Shown: one piece after another, positions 27,803-36,592 of the stretch
How positions within the stretch are numbered: the first letter of the stretch is position 1
Layout of the letters: every line of letters starts with the position of its first letter
Origin: Corynebacterium minutissimum
Lineage (GTDB): Bacteria > Actinomycetota > Actinomycetes > Mycobacteriales > Mycobacteriaceae
Assembly: GCF_016889765.1 (NCBI RefSeq)
Contig: NZ_CP069533.1
Location: 1,798,001-1,862,000, forward strand
Direction: 5' to 3'
Length of the DNA stretch: 64,000 bases
Made by a program: the position numbers and the translations under genes
The notes under the pieces: model-generated
What the model saw: only the letters and a program-made list of their open reading frames with translations
What the model was told of the DNA's origin: nothing
The model's database searches: none

Positions 27803-28951
27803 ATGTCTGAGACCCCAGAGATTCGCAAGGGCCTGTACGGCGTCGTCGTCGATGAGACCGCCATCTCCAAGGTCGTCCCGGAGACCAACTCCCTGACCTA
27901 CCGTGGCTACCCAGTTCAGGAGTTGGCGCGCTACTGCTCCTTCGAGGAGGTCGCCTACCTGCTGTGGAACGGTGAGCTGCCAACCCAGGGTGAGCTGGTG
28001 CGCTTCTCCGCCCGTGAGAAGGCACTACGCCACCTGGACCGCCACCTCATTGACCTCATCACCTCCATGCCCAAGTCCTGCCACCCGATGGACGTTCTGC
28101 GCACCGCAGTCTCCTTCATTGGTTCCCAGGACCCGGAGGAGTACACCAAGGACTCCGAGCACATTCGCCGCACCGCTCTGGAGCTCATGGCGAAGCTGCC
28201 GACCATCGTCGCACTCGACATCCGCCGCCGTCGCGGTGAAGGTTACATCGAGCCTTCCCGCAAGAAGGGCTTTGCGGAAAACTTCCTGTGGATGGTCTTC
28301 GGCGAGGAAGAAGGATCGCCGGCCCTGTCGCGCTCCGATATTGAGGCCTTTGATAAGTCCCTCATCCTCTACGCTGAGCACTCCTTCAACGCGTCCACCT
28401 TCGCTGGCCGCGTGGTGACCTCGACGATGTCGGACACCTACTCCGCCGTCACCGCTGCTATCGGCGCACTGAAGGGTCCGCTGCATGGTGGTGCCAACGA
28501 GGCTGTGATGAAGAACTTCCTCGAGATTGGTGACCCCGCCAAGGCAGAGGAGTGGACCCTGAACAAGCTCAAGAACAAGGAGCTCGTCATGGGCTTCGGT
28601 CACCGCGTGTACAAGAACGGTGACTCCCGTGTTCCGACCATGGAGGCTGCTTTCCGCGAGCTGGCCAAGGACCACGGCCAGGAGCAGTGGGTGGAGATGT
28701 ACGAGAAGATGGCTAAGACCATGTACGAAAACACCTCCATCAAAATCCAGCCGAACCTGGACTTCCCGGCTGGCCCTGCGTACCACATCCTGGGCTTTGA
28801 CATCGAGTTCTTCACCCCGATCTTCGTGATGGCCCGCATCACCGGCTGGACCGCACACATCGTGGAGCAGAACGAGAACAACTCCCTCATCCGCCCGCTG
28901 TCTGCCTACAACGGCAAGGAGCAGCGCTCCGTGCCGCCGAAGGAAATTTAG
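27803..28951 (+). CDS. prpC: 2-methylcitrate synthase
   Basis: 382 residues, citrate synthase family. It condenses propionyl-CoA with oxaloacetate in the 2-methylcitrate cycle. Catalytic context: PLHGGANEAVMKNFLEIG and MGFGHRVYKNGDSR with catalytic His residues, and NLDFPAGPAYHILGFD with the Asp. The N-terminal KGLYGVVVDETAISKV and TNSLTYRGYPVQELA are typical of the short PrpC type. A good AAGGAG ribosome site precedes the ATG. It is separated from prpB by the inserted element, so its expression may depend on read-through or a promoter in the element. Confidence 0.95.
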   Translation: MSETPEIRKGLYGVVVDETAISKVVPETNSLTYRGYPVQELARYCSFEEVAYLLWNGELPTQGELVRFSAREKALRHLDRHLIDLITSMPKSCHPMDVLRTAVSFIGSQDPEEYTKDSEHIRRTALELMAKLPTIVALDIRRRRGEGYIEPSRKKGFAENFLWMVFGEEEGSPALSRSDIEAFDKSLILYAEHSFNASTFAGRVVTSTMSDTYSAVTAAIGALKGPLHGGANEAVMKNFLEIGDPAKAEEWTLNKLKNKELVMGFGHRVYKNGDSRVPTMEAAFRELAKDHGQEQWVEMYEKMAKTMYENTSIKIQPNLDFPAGPAYHILGFDIEFFTPIFVMARITGWTAHIVEQNENNSLIRPLSAYNGKEQRSVPPKEI

Positions 28952-28964
28952 CGAAGGGTGAATT

Positions 28965-28998
28965 AGACCAGCGTGCTCACGCAGTGCGCTGGTCTTTT
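28965..28998 (+). terminator. Rho-independent terminator after prpC
   Basis: Perfect 9-bp stem AGACCAGCG / CGCTGGTCT with a 13-base loop, followed by TTT. Confidence 0.85.
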
Positions 28999-29129
28999 CG
29001 CTTTTATTCTCCTAGTTCATGTACAGGTTGCGGATTTCTGTTGACCTATATGTCGAATTCCGCCTCACGTGAACCCGAAGGGCACTACTCTGAGATCTGT
29101 ATCGTGCTTATCTGAAAGGATTACTCCCA

Positions 29130-32100
29130 GTGTCTGATACCGCCCACAAATCCTTCTCCAAGGTCTTGGTGGCAAACCGCGGCGAAATTGCCGTGCGTGC
29201 TTTCCGCGCGGCCTTCGAGGTTGGTGCCAAGACGGTCGCCATTTACCCCAAGGAAGACCGCAACTCCTTCCACCGCGCGTTCGCTAATGAGGCAGTGCGC
29301 ATTGGTACCGAAGGCCAGCCGGTCAAGGCTTACTTGGACATCAATGAGGTGATTCGCGCCGCCAAGAAGTCCGGTGCGGATGCCATTTACCCAGGCTATG
29401 GCTTCCTCTCTGAGCGTGCGGATCTGGCCCGCGCATGCCGCGACAACGGCATTAAGTTCATCGGCCCCACCGCTCAGACCCTGGACCTGACCGGCGACAA
29501 GGCTGCCGCTGTGGCTGCGGCCGAGGAGGCGGGTCTGCCGACTCTGAAGGACTCGAAGCCCTCGACGGACGTCGACGAGCTGGCGGAATACTCCAAGGAC
29601 TTTGAGTTCCCCGTCTTCGTAAAGGCAGTTGCCGGCGGTGGCGGCCGCGGTATGCGCTTCATTGAGAACGAAGCAGAACTGAAGACCAAGTGTGCGGAGG
29701 CATCCCGCGAGGCGGAGGCCGCCTTCGGTGACGGCCACGTCTACCTTGAGACTGCGGTGATTCGCCCGCAGCACATTGAGGTGCAAATTCTGGCGGACTC
29801 GCAGGGCAACGTTATGCACCTGTATGAGCGTGACTGCTCCGTGCAGCGCCGCCACCAGAAGGTCGTGGAGATCGCCCCGGCCCCGACGCTGGACCCGGAG
29901 CTGCGTGACCGCATCTGTGCGGACGCCGTGAGGTTCTGCGAGCACATCAATTACGAGGGCGCCGGCACGGTTGAGTTCCTCGTGGATGAGAAGGGTAACC
30001 ACGTCTTCATCGAGATGAACCCGCGCGTGCAGGTCGAGCACACCGTGACCGAAGAGGTCACGGGCGTGGACATTGTGAAGTCCCAGATGCAGATTGCTGC
30101 GGGATTCTCCCTCGAGGAGCTGGGCCTCAAGCAGGAGGACATCCACATCACCGGCGCGGCTCTGCAGTGCCGTATCACCACTGAGGATCCCTCCAACGGC
30201 TTCCGCCCGGATACCGGCACGCTGACTCAGTACCGTTCGCCGGGTGGCGCGGGCGTGCGTCTCGACGGTGCAACGGCGGTCGGCGCAGAGATCTCCCCGA
30301 ACTTCGACTCCCTGCTGGTGAAGATGACCTGCCGTGGTGCCACCTTCGAGCAGGCGGTATCCCGCGCCCAGCGTGCACTCAACGAGTTCACCGTGGCCGG
30401 CGTGGCCACCAACATCGGCTTCCTGCGCGCCCTGCTACGCGAGCCTGACTTCGTCAACACCCGCGTGGACACCAGCTTCATCCCGGAGCACCCGGACCTG
30501 CTCAAGGCTCCGCCGGCCGTCGATGAGTCCGGCCGCATCATCGACTACATCGCTGACGTGACTGTTAACAAGCCGAACGGCGAGCGCCCGACCACCCTGC
30601 GTCCCTTCGATAAGCTGCCGGATCTTGACTTTAACTCTGAGCTGCCACGCGGTTCCCGCGATGAGTTGCTGGAGCTCGGCCCGAAGAAGTGGGCTGAAAA
30701 GATCCGCAAGCAGGACGCCCTGGCGGTCACCGATACCACCTTCCGTGATGCCCACCAGTCCCTGCTGGCCACCCGCGTGCGCGGTACTGCGCTGGTTACG
30801 GCCGCTGAGGCCGTAGCCCGCATGACCCCGGAACTGTACTCCGTGGAGGCATGGGGCGGTGCCACCTACGACGTGGCCATGCGCTTCCTCAAGGAGGACC
30901 CGTGGGTCCGCTTGGACCTGCTGCGTGAGGCCATGCCGAATCAGAACATCCAGATGCTGCTGCGCGGCCGCAACACTGTTGGCTACTCGCCGTACTCCAA
31001 TGATGTCTGCAATGGCTTCGTCCAGGAAGCAGCCAAGTCCGGAGTCGATGTCTTCCGCATCTTTGACGCGCTGAACGACGTCACCCAGATGCGCCCGGCT
31101 ATCGACGCCGTCCTAGAGACCAACACCACCGTGGCCGAGGTCGCCATGGCCTACTCCGGCGACATGTGCTCCCCAGATGAGAAGCTCTACACGCTGGATT
31201 ACTACCTCAAGCTGGCCGAGGAGATCGTCAACACCGGCGCCCACGTCTTGGCCATCAAGGACATGGCGGGCCTGCTGCGCCCGGAGTCCGCATCTAAGCT
31301 GGTTATGGCTCTGCGCAAGGAATTCGACTTGCCGGTTCACGTGCACACGCACGACACCGCTGGTGGCCAGCTGGCTACCTACTACGCGGCAGCGCTTTCC
31401 GGCGCCGACATCGTGGATGGAGCCTCCGCTCCGCTGGCGGGAACTACCTCTCAGCCTTCGCTGTCCGCCATCATCGCGGCGTTCTCGAACTCCTCGCGTG
31501 ATACCGGCATCTCCCTCAAGGCGGTCTCCGACCTGGAGCCGTATTGGGAGGCCGTACGCCAGCTCTACCACCCGTTCGAGAAGGGCATTCCTGGACCGAC
31601 CGGCCGCGTCTACCGCCACGAGATTCCAGGTGGCCAGCTGTCCAACCTGCGCGCGCAGGCAACCGCGCTGGGCTTGGAGGACCGCTTCGAAATCATTGAG
31701 GACACCTACGCGGCAGTGAATGAGATGCTTGGTCGACCGACCAAGGTCACCCCGTCCTCCAAGGTGGTCGGTGACCTCGCCCTGCACCTCGTGGGCGCTG
31801 GTGTGGATCCGGCCGATTTCGAGGCCAACCCCACCAAGTACGACATCCCAGATTCCGTCATCGCCTTCCTACGCGGTGAGCTCGGTACGCCTCCAGGTGG
31901 CTGGCCGCCGCTGCGTGACAAGGTCCTTGAGGGCCGCGCGCCTGGCGACGTTACCGTGAAGCCAGTTCCGGAAGAAGAGAAGGCACACCTGGTTTCGGAT
32001 GATTCTGCTGAGCGTCGTGACAGCCTGAATCGCCTGCTCTTCCCGAAGCAGTTTGAGGAGTTCAACGAGTTCCGCCGCACGTACGGCAACACCGAGGCGC

Positions 32101-32561
32101 TCACGGATACCGTCTTCTTCTACGGGCTGGAAGAGGGCAAGGACTACATTGTTCACCACTTCCCAGAGGGGTCCAACGACCGCGCGGATCTTAAGCCCAT
32201 CACCTTGCGTCTTGACGCTATGGGCGAGCCGGACGAGAAGGGCATCCGCAACGTAGTTCTCAACGTCAACGGCCAGATCCGCCCGCTCAAGGTGCGCGAC
32301 AACAACGTCGAGTCCACCGTCGCCACCGTGGAGAAGGCTGACCCGTCCAACGATGGCCATGTGGCCGCACCGTTCGCTGGCGTGGTAAACCCGACTGCCA
32401 AGCCTGGTGACGAGGTCAAGGCCGGCGACCAGATCGCCGTCATCGAGGCCATGAAGATGGAAGCCTCCATCTCCGCCACCAAGGATGGCACCATCAAGCG
32501 CGTCGCCATTGGCGCCGCCACCAAGGTTGAGGGCGGCGACCTCATCGCCGTCATCAACTAG
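29130..32561 (+). CDS. pyc: Pyruvate carboxylase
   Basis: 1143 residues, full length. It carboxylates pyruvate to oxaloacetate (anaplerosis). Domains: biotin carboxylase about 8-460 (KVLVANRGEIAVRAFRAA, AGGGGRGMRFI, FIEMNPRVQVEHTVTEEVTG); carboxyltransferase about 530-850 (TDTTFRDAHQSLLATRVR with metal and substrate residues, RIFDALNDVTQMRPAI); and a C-terminal biotinyl domain with IEAMKMEAS, the lysine being biotinylated by BirA. GTG start after GAAAGGA. It ends in a strong hairpin. Confidence 0.97.
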   Translation: MSDTAHKSFSKVLVANRGEIAVRAFRAAFEVGAKTVAIYPKEDRNSFHRAFANEAVRIGTEGQPVKAYLDINEVIRAAKKSGADAIYPGYGFLSERADLARACRDNGIKFIGPTAQTLDLTGDKAAAVAAAEEAGLPTLKDSKPSTDVDELAEYSKDFEFPVFVKAVAGGGGRGMRFIENEAELKTKCAEASREAEAAFGDGHVYLETAVIRPQHIEVQILADSQGNVMHLYERDCSVQRRHQKVVEIAPAPTLDPELRDRICADAVRFCEHINYEGAGTVEFLVDEKGNHVFIEMNPRVQVEHTVTEEVTGVDIVKSQMQIAAGFSLEELGLKQEDIHITGAALQCRITTEDPSNGFRPDTGTLTQYRSPGGAGVRLDGATAVGAEISPNFDSLLVKMTCRGATFEQAVSRAQRALNEFTVAGVATNIGFLRALLREPDFVNTRVDTSFIPEHPDLLKAPPAVDESGRIIDYIADVTVNKPNGERPTTLRPFDKLPDLDFNSELPRGSRDELLELGPKKWAEKIRKQDALAVTDTTFRDAHQSLLATRVRGTALVTAAEAVARMTPELYSVEAWGGATYDVAMRFLKEDPWVRLDLLREAMPNQNIQMLLRGRNTVGYSPYSNDVCNGFVQEAAKSGVDVFRIFDALNDVTQMRPAIDAVLETNTTVAEVAMAYSGDMCSPDEKLYTLDYYLKLAEEIVNTGAHVLAIKDMAGLLRPESASKLVMALRKEFDLPVHVHTHDTAGGQLATYYAAALSGADIVDGASAPLAGTTSQPSLSAIIAAFSNSSRDTGISLKAVSDLEPYWEAVRQLYHPFEKGIPGPTGRVYRHEIPGGQLSNLRAQATALGLEDRFEIIEDTYAAVNEMLGRPTKVTPSSKVVGDLALHLVGAGVDPADFEANPTKYDIPDSVIAFLRGELGTPPGGWPPLRDKVLEGRAPGDVTVKPVPEEEKAHLVSDDSAERRDSLNRLLFPKQFEEFNEFRRTYGNTEALTDTVFFYGLEEGKDYIVHHFPEGSNDRADLKPITLRLDAMGEPDEKGIRNVVLNVNGQIRPLKVRDNNVESTVATVEKADPSNDGHVAAPFAGVVNPTAKPGDEVKAGDQIAVIEAMKMEASISATKDGTIKRVAIGAATKVEGGDLIAVIN

Positions 32562-32571
32562 AAAAACCGCT

Positions 32572-32614
32572 GAACCCCCTCCTGGCTGCTATAAAACTAG
32601 CCAGGAGGGGGTTC
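32572..32614 (+). terminator. Long hairpin after pyc
   Basis: A 16-bp perfect stem (GAACCCCCTCCTGGCT / AGCCAGGAGGGGGTTC) with an 11-base loop, 10 bases after the pyc stop. There is no T-run, so it may terminate weakly or protect the mRNA end. Confidence 0.75.
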
Positions 32615-32639
32615 GGGCGTTCGTTCACTGTCGGTGAAG

Positions 32640-32699
32640 GTGTCGAGTATAGTCGACACTTTTAGAAGAAACCGAGGAAGTGTCGAGTATAGTCGACAC
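32640..32699. repeat. Two identical 20-bp interrupted palindromes, 40 bp apart
   Basis: GTGTCGAGTATAGTCGACAC occurs at 32640-32659 and again exactly at 32680-32699. Each has 7-bp arms (GTGTCGA / TCGACAC) around GTATAG. The pair lies between the convergent ends of pyc and the acetyltransferase gene, not at a promoter of an annotated gene. It looks like a tandem protein-binding site. Confidence 0.8.
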
Positions 32700-32718
32700 C
32701 TTTCGTCGGCTTGCGGTA

Positions 32719-33276
32719 CTAGAAGCGCTTGAGCATCACGTGGGCATCTGGGCGGCCGGGGACGTCGATGTCGACGAAACCTTCGGATTCATACAGCTTG
32801 CGAGCGCTGGTGTTCTCCGGCTCAATCCACAGCGATACGGCGGGAGCCTCCTGCGCCTCGGCGAGGTCGCAGGTGTTGCGCAGGAGGCGTCGCCCAGCGC
32901 CTAGGCCCCTGTAACGGGACTCCACGGCAAGAAAGAGCTCGGGGATTTCCTCCGGATCTAGGTCGGTGGCCCACTGGGATTCATCAAAAGGATCCGCTTC
33001 CGGATTGCCGGTGTAGGCAGCACCCTTAGCCTCGGTGGTGTAATAGCGCAGCCACGCACCGCCGACGGGGACACGGTGGCTGGAAACGGCGATGACGCCG
33101 CCGTCGACATGGGGAGACCATTCATCGACGTATATTCCCACGTCAGGTGTGTGGAAATCCCCGATATGGGCGTCCTCGTCACCGAGGACATCGGCGAGGA
33201 AAAGGAGACGGGAGAGGTAGGTACGGTCGTGCTCCTTGGCCAACCGTACGCCGAACTCAGAATCGTTAACGCTCAT
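32719..33276 (-). CDS. GNAT family acetyltransferase
   Basis: About 185 residues from the ATG at 33276. The acetyl-CoA loop is recognisable as LFLAVESRYRGLGAGRRLLRNTCDLA (RxxGxG/A), followed by VSLWIEPENTSARKLYESEGFVD, the classical GNAT C-terminal segment. The longer frame upstream codes for an unstructured leader and is unlikely to be used. The substrate is unknown. It sits downstream of accBC on the same strand after a 260-base gap in which only a 16-bp palindrome (33509-33524) stands out. Confidence 0.85.
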   Translation of the reverse strand: MSVNDSEFGVRLAKEHDRTYLSRLLFLADVLGDEDAHIGDFHTPDVGIYVDEWSPHVDGGVIAVSSHRVPVGGAWLRYYTTEAKGAAYTGNPEADPFDESQWATDLDPEEIPELFLAVESRYRGLGAGRRLLRNTCDLAEAQEAPAVSLWIEPENTSARKLYESEGFVDIDVPGRPDAHVMLKRF

Positions 33277-33536
33277 GCCTTCCGAGGCTACTTGAACTCT
33301 GAATTTTGTCACTCGCTGAGTGGTTCGAGGGGAGTGGGTGGCGCAATCCTGATGCGCTACTGCTGCATCCCCCCGGAGCGACAAATCAGCACCCCGGTAA
33401 GTAGTACTCAGCGGGTAAGTAACCCGGAGCAGAGCTCCACCGGGGCATCACGTCAAAGAGTATTTAACAGTGCTAATCGAGGCAAGGTTTGTCGCAGTTT
33501 TGCGCTGTTCTCTGCCGGCAGAGACGCATTAGCGAA

Positions 33537-35309
33537 CTACTTGATCTCCAGGATCGGCTCGCCCTTGTTGATCTGCGTGCCGGTGGACACCTTGAGGTCG
33601 GTCACGGTGCCGGACTTATGGGCCTTGACAGGGTTCTCCATCTTCATGGCCTCGAGCACCACGACGACCTCCCCTTCTTCGACTTCCTGGCCCTCTTCTA
33701 CAGCGACCTTGATGACGCTGCCCTGCATCGGCGCGGTCACGGCGTCGCCGGACACGTTTGCCGCCGTGCCCTTCCCGCGACGCTTCTTCGACTTCTTGCG
33801 CTTGTTGCCCCCGCCCAAGAGCAGGTTGCCCGGCAGGGCCACCTCGATGCGGCGACCGCCGACCTCGACGACGAACTTCTGGGAGGCATCCTGTTCGTCG
33901 TCCTCGGGAACGTCGGCGGTGTCGGTGTACTCGGGCAGCTCGTTGACCCACTCTTCCTCGATCCATTTGGTGTAGACCGTGAAGTTGCCGTCCTCGGCGG
34001 TGAAGGCAGGATCGGTGACGATGGCCTGGTGGAAAGGGATAACTGTGGGCAGGCCGTCGATGCGATATTCGGCTAGGGCACGGCGGGCGCGCTCGACGGC
34101 AGTGGCGCGGTCAGGGCCCCAGACGATGAGCTTGGCCAGCATGGAATCGAACTGGCCGCCAATGACGGAACCTTCACGCACGCCGGAGTCCATACGGACA
34201 CCGGGGCCAGAAGGCTCGGAGTAGGAGACGATGGTTCCGGGGGCCGGCATGAAGCCTGCGGCGGCGTCTTCGCCGTTAATGCGGAATTCGATGGCGTGGC
34301 CGTGCGGTGCCGGGTCCTCGGCGACGGAAAGCTCGCGGCCTTCGGCGATGCGGAACTGCTCGCGAACCAGATCGAAGCCGGTGGTTTCCTCGGTAACGGG
34401 ATGTTCCACCTGGAGGCGCGTATTGACCTCAAGGAAGGAGATGAGACCGTCAGAACCGACGAGGTACTCCACGGTGCCCGCGCCGTAGTAGCCGGCCTCG
34501 CGGCAGATGCGCTTTGCTGACTCGTGGATGGAGGCGCGTTGCTCATCGGTGAGGAATGGGGCAGGGGCTTCTTCGACGAGCTTCTGGAAGCGGCGCTGTA
34601 GGGAGCAATCGCGGGTTCCCATAACAACGACGTTGCCGTGCTGGTCAGCCAAAACCTGGGCCTCGACGTGGCGGGCCTTATCCAGGTAACGCTCCACAAA
34701 GCATTCGCCGCGGCCGAAAGCGGTAACGGCCTCGCGGGTGGCGGACTCGTAGAGCTCCGCGATTTCCTCGCGGGTGTGCGCGACTTTCATGCCACGGCCA
34801 CCGCCACCGAAGGCGGCCTTGATGGCAACGGGGAGGCCGTGCTCATCAGCGAAGGCCCCGACCTCCTCCGCGCTGGCAACGGGGTCCTTGGTGCCCGGGG
34901 CCATAGGGGCGTCGGCACGCTCAGCAATGTGGCGGGCGGTGACCTTGTCACCCAACTCCGAAATGGACTTCGGCGACGGGCCAATCCAGATCAGGCCGGC
35001 ATCGATGACCGCTTGGGCAAAGTCGGCGTTCTCAGAGAGGAAGCCATAGCCGGGGTGGATAGCGTCGGCGCCGGACTTGGAGGCGGCGTCGAGAAGCTTG
35101 GTGAAGTCGAGGTACGACTCTGCGGAGTTCTGGCCGCCGAGGGCAAAGGCTTCGTCGGCAAGCGTGACGAATGGGGCATCGGCGTCAGGCTCTGCGTAGA
35201 CGGCTACGGATGCAATGCCCGCGTCGCGGGCCGCACGGATAATGCGGACCGCAATCTCACCGCGGTTGGCCACGAGGACCTTGGTGATGTTCTTGGTTTC
35301 AACTGCCAC
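33537..35309 (-). CDS. accBC: Acyl-CoA carboxylase alpha chain (biotin carboxylase + BCCP)
   Basis: About 590 residues. It carboxylates its own biotin for use by the AccD subunits in making malonyl-CoA and carboxylated mycolate precursors. Biotin carboxylase domain about 5-450 (ITKVLVANRGEIAVRIIRAARDAG, FGGGGRGMKVAH, LEVNTRLQVEHPVTEETTG). A Lys-rich linker is at about 505-525 (KRKKSKKRRGKG). The BCCP domain ends the protein (VLEAMKMENPVKAHKSG, biotinylated Lys). The GTG at 35309 gives the family length and has GGAGG nine bases upstream. Confidence 0.96.
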   Translation of the reverse strand: MAVETKNITKVLVANRGEIAVRIIRAARDAGIASVAVYAEPDADAPFVTLADEAFALGGQNSAESYLDFTKLLDAASKSGADAIHPGYGFLSENADFAQAVIDAGLIWIGPSPKSISELGDKVTARHIAERADAPMAPGTKDPVASAEEVGAFADEHGLPVAIKAAFGGGGRGMKVAHTREEIAELYESATREAVTAFGRGECFVERYLDKARHVEAQVLADQHGNVVVMGTRDCSLQRRFQKLVEEAPAPFLTDEQRASIHESAKRICREAGYYGAGTVEYLVGSDGLISFLEVNTRLQVEHPVTEETTGFDLVREQFRIAEGRELSVAEDPAPHGHAIEFRINGEDAAAGFMPAPGTIVSYSEPSGPGVRMDSGVREGSVIGGQFDSMLAKLIVWGPDRATAVERARRALAEYRIDGLPTVIPFHQAIVTDPAFTAEDGNFTVYTKWIEEEWVNELPEYTDTADVPEDDEQDASQKFVVEVGGRRIEVALPGNLLLGGGNKRKKSKKRRGKGTAANVSGDAVTAPMQGSVIKVAVEEGQEVEEGEVVVVLEAMKMENPVKAHKSGTVTDLKVSTGTQINKGEPILEIK

Positions 35310-35403
35310 GGCAGGAACCCTCCTCCATGATTTCTGATAGGACTGCGTACTATTCTTGCACACCAAAACATGAGGATACCGTCACATCTTGGTTTCGTGT
35401 CAA

Positions 35404-35435
35404 AAAATAAACCCGCACCAGTAAGGATGCGGGTT
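35404..35435 (-). terminator. Terminator of the rhodanese-like gene
   Basis: Stem AACCCGCA / TGCGGGTT with a 10-base loop, followed in the leftward direction by TTATTTTTTG. Confidence 0.8.
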
Positions 35436-35450
35436 CATTTCGGCGTGTTG

Positions 35451-36311
35451 TTAGCGCTCAACCGGCATACGCACCATGTTGCCCCACTCGGCCCAGGAAC
35501 CGTCGTAGACGCGCGGGTTGTCGAAGCCAAGCAGGTATTTAAGGACAAACCACGTGTGGGCTGCCTGGGCGCCAACGTGGGAGTAGAGGATGGTCTCGGT
35601 CGCTGGCTCGAGTTCGCCGTAGTTGACCTTGAGCTCGCTGAGCGCGCGGAAGCAACCGTTGGGGTAGATCGCGCGATCCCATTCGAGGTTCGCCGCACCG
35701 GGGATGTGACCATAGGTCATCGTGGTGCCGTAGGGCGACTCGCCATTGCCGGATTCGCGGGTGGCCTCGCCGCAGAATTCCTCCGGACTGCGGGTATCTA
35801 CCAGCGTTGCTTCTGAGGAGCGCAGTTCGTCAACGAAGACGCGCGCGGAATCGTCGCGGGTGACCTCGGGGTAGGAGGAGGTGGTGGGCTCGGGCACCAT
35901 GAAAGAGGTATCGCGTTCTTCAGACATCCAGGCGTCACGTCCGCCGTCGAGCAGCCGGACGTCCGGGTGGCCGTATAGTTCGAAGACCCACAGAGCAAAG
36001 GCGGCCCACCAGTTAGATTTATCGCCATACAGGATGACGGTGTCGTCGCGCTCAATGCCCTTGGAGCGAAGGAGCTCGGCGAAAGCTTCCTCATCGATGA
36101 TGTCTCGCGTGGTGCTATCGAGCAGTTCCGTCTGGAAATTAATACGGATGGCGGTTGGGATGTGGCCAATGTCGTAGAGGAGGGAATCCTCATCGACTTC
36201 GATGACGCGTAGGCCATTGACGCCCAGACGCGCGGACAGCCACGGGGCGGAAACGAGACGCTCAGGGTGCGCGTACTCCTGGAAAGGGGGATTCGGGTCG
36301 AATTCGGCCAC
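35451..36311 (-). CDS. Sulfurtransferase family (tandem rhodanese) protein, catalytic Cys replaced by Ser
   Basis: 286 residues with two rhodanese modules, as in thiosulfate or 3-mercaptopyruvate sulfurtransferases (SSEA/ThtR type). Recognisable segments: VSAPWLSARLGV, DEDSLLYDIGHIPTAIRINFQTEL, VILYGDKSNWWAAFALWVFELYGH, LVDTRSPEEFCG, GHIPGAANLEWDRAI. The active-site loop of the second module, usually YCRIGxRSSHTWF, reads ILYSHVGAQAAHTWF: residue 244 is Ser (codon TCC at 35582-35580) in place of the persulfide-carrying Cys. Sulfur transfer by the standard mechanism is therefore doubtful. It is upstream of accBC on the same strand but has its own terminator. Confidence 0.82.
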   Translation of the reverse strand: MAEFDPNPPFQEYAHPERLVSAPWLSARLGVNGLRVIEVDEDSLLYDIGHIPTAIRINFQTELLDSTTRDIIDEEAFAELLRSKGIERDDTVILYGDKSNWWAAFALWVFELYGHPDVRLLDGGRDAWMSEERDTSFMVPEPTTSSYPEVTRDDSARVFVDELRSSEATLVDTRSPEEFCGEATRESGNGESPYGTTMTYGHIPGAANLEWDRAIYPNGCFRALSELKVNYGELEPATETILYSHVGAQAAHTWFVLKYLLGFDNPRVYDGSWAEWGNMVRMPVER

Positions 36312-36592
36312 GGTCCACCTACCTTTCTCGTTGAGAGGGGGACGGTCGACTCAACCTTAGCGCGCTTCGCACATAAGTGGTCACTCAAGAGAAACTTTTG
36401 TGGTGTTGGATACATTTATCTAGTGGTATTTTCCACGGCACAGGCACTGGTTATAACAAGAGTGCTGGTCAGGAGCTTTGCGGGGCGGATGAGCACGCCT
36501 TTTGGTGGAAAATGCTTGTTCAGCGCGCGATGCAAACCTGGGTTATTTTAAGAGGTGACCCCCACATAAGTACCCAACGAAAGGGAATCGCT

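Noticed and set aside
28965..29129. Riboswitch or attenuator upstream of pyc
   Set aside because: The only hairpin there is the prpC terminator; no conserved aptamer-like pattern was seen.
33509..33524. 16-bp palindrome TCTCTGCCGGCAGAGA downstream of accBC
   Set aside because: It has no loop and no T-run, so I do not call it a terminator; chance occurrence or a protein site cannot be separated.
36377..36592. Longer N-terminus of the ATP-grasp gene
   Set aside because: The 72 extra codons are in frame but read like non-coding DNA, and the GTG at 36593 has a good ribosome site and opens the conserved domain.
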